Of a DNA stretch of 64,000 bases, positions 63,837 through 64,000 are shown in pieces. This DNA is from Chryseobacterium sp. JJR-5R (GTDB lineage Bacteria > Bacteroidota > Bacteroidia > Flavobacteriales > Weeksellaceae), in the NCBI RefSeq assembly GCF_034047335.1, contig NZ_CP139137.1, positions 2,604,001-2,668,000 on the forward strand, read 5' to 3'. Positions within the stretch are counted from its first letter, which is position 1, and every line of letters starts with the position of its first letter. The translations under genes were made by a program, and so were the position numbers. Below the pieces are notes generated by a model that ran no database searches, was not told the origin of the DNA, and was given only the letters and a program-made list of their open reading frames with translations.

Positions 63837-64000
63837 ATGAGCGAACAACACCACGATGTTTACGGCAATATGACGGAAAAGCAGAAAAACCGCACCATCT
63901 GGAGCGTCATTACAGCATCGTCCCTCGGAACTCTTATAGAATGGTATGATTTCTATATTTTCGGGAGTCTGGCTGTCGTCTTGGCGACCAAATTCTTTCC
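63837..64000 (+). CDS. MHS-type MFS transporter (3' end outside window)
   Basis: 54 codons are present. The SLGTLIEWYDFYIFGSLA segment is the hallmark first helix of metabolite:H+ symporters (ProP, KgtP and ShiA group), preceded by a short polar N-terminus. It probably imports a carboxylate or similar small molecule in the inner membrane. The upstream porin may be its outer-membrane partner. Confidence 0.85.
   Translation, partial: MSEQHHDVYGNMTEKQKNRTIWSVITASSLGTLIEWYDFYIFGSLAVVLATKFF

Overview
The window looks like a Bacteroidota chromosome, most likely Chryseobacterium or a close Weeksellaceae relative. The evidence is two secreted proteins ending in type IX secretion (T9SS) sorting tails, LytTR and TPR two-component proteins, flavobacterial-type promoters (TTTG, 19 bases, TAnnTTTG), and A+T-rich intergenic DNA with few strong Shine-Dalgarno sites. 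Identification is by family motifs read by eye; no database search was run.

Layout. 1-5.6 kb: the end of an SDR/DUF2867 protein, then a sensory block with a GAF-PAS histidine kinase, a LOV (blue-light) histidine kinase overlapping a CheY-like regulator, and a sigma region-2 fragment. 5.9-8.6 kb: a DUF4385 gene and an overlapping egtD-egtB pair for ergothioneine-type thiol synthesis. 8.8-20.3 kb: stress and redox genes (Tat-type SDR, lamin-tail T9SS protein, PQQ-type sugar dehydrogenase with an SMP-30-like lipoprotein, YciF-like ferritin fold, a second SDR), then an RsbQ-like hydrolase overlapping a PAS histidine kinase. 20.5-23 kb: a tandem ice-binding-like (DUF3494) T9SS protein and two tandem small peptides with double-glycine leaders. 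23-31.4 kb: an unusual minus-strand block of four proteins without signal peptides (two polyglycine-repeat proteins, a Ser/Thr-rich beta protein, and a nuclease-like protein with nuclear-localisation-like basic clusters). It lies next to a second operon encoding a small protein, a TPR histidine kinase and a LytTR regulator.

31.9-44.5 kb is an A+T-rich island at the 3' end of tRNA-Ser(UGA). It is bounded by a 15-base copy of the tRNA end and holds a truncated integrase beside the tRNA. Its cargo is a type I restriction system (hsdM, half-size hsdS, an opposed hsdS cassette array, tyrosine recombinase, hsdR) followed by two DUF262 genes, one with an HNH-like C-terminus. The opposed hsdS parts and the recombinase suggest switchable specificity.

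44.7-64 kb is mostly conserved core: trxB, holA, a lone HsdR-N domain protein, a dienelactone hydrolase, a cupin-GNAT-DUF2911 run, an ABC transporter pair, and the pyrimidine operon pyrB-carA-(four-helix-bundle insert)-carB. Upstream of pyrB is a leader with a good promoter, a 23-codon U-rich reading frame and an intrinsic terminator whose stem overlaps the leader stop codon, an arrangement like the enterobacterial pyrBI attenuator. The end holds an Lrp-type regulator, a zinc-ribbon/HTH protein, a porin and the start of an MHS-type transporter.

The strongest candidates for something undescribed are the 23-28 kb polyglycine/nuclease cluster, the pyrB attenuator, the RsbQ-histidine kinase pair, the double-glycine peptides and the switchable hsdS locus.
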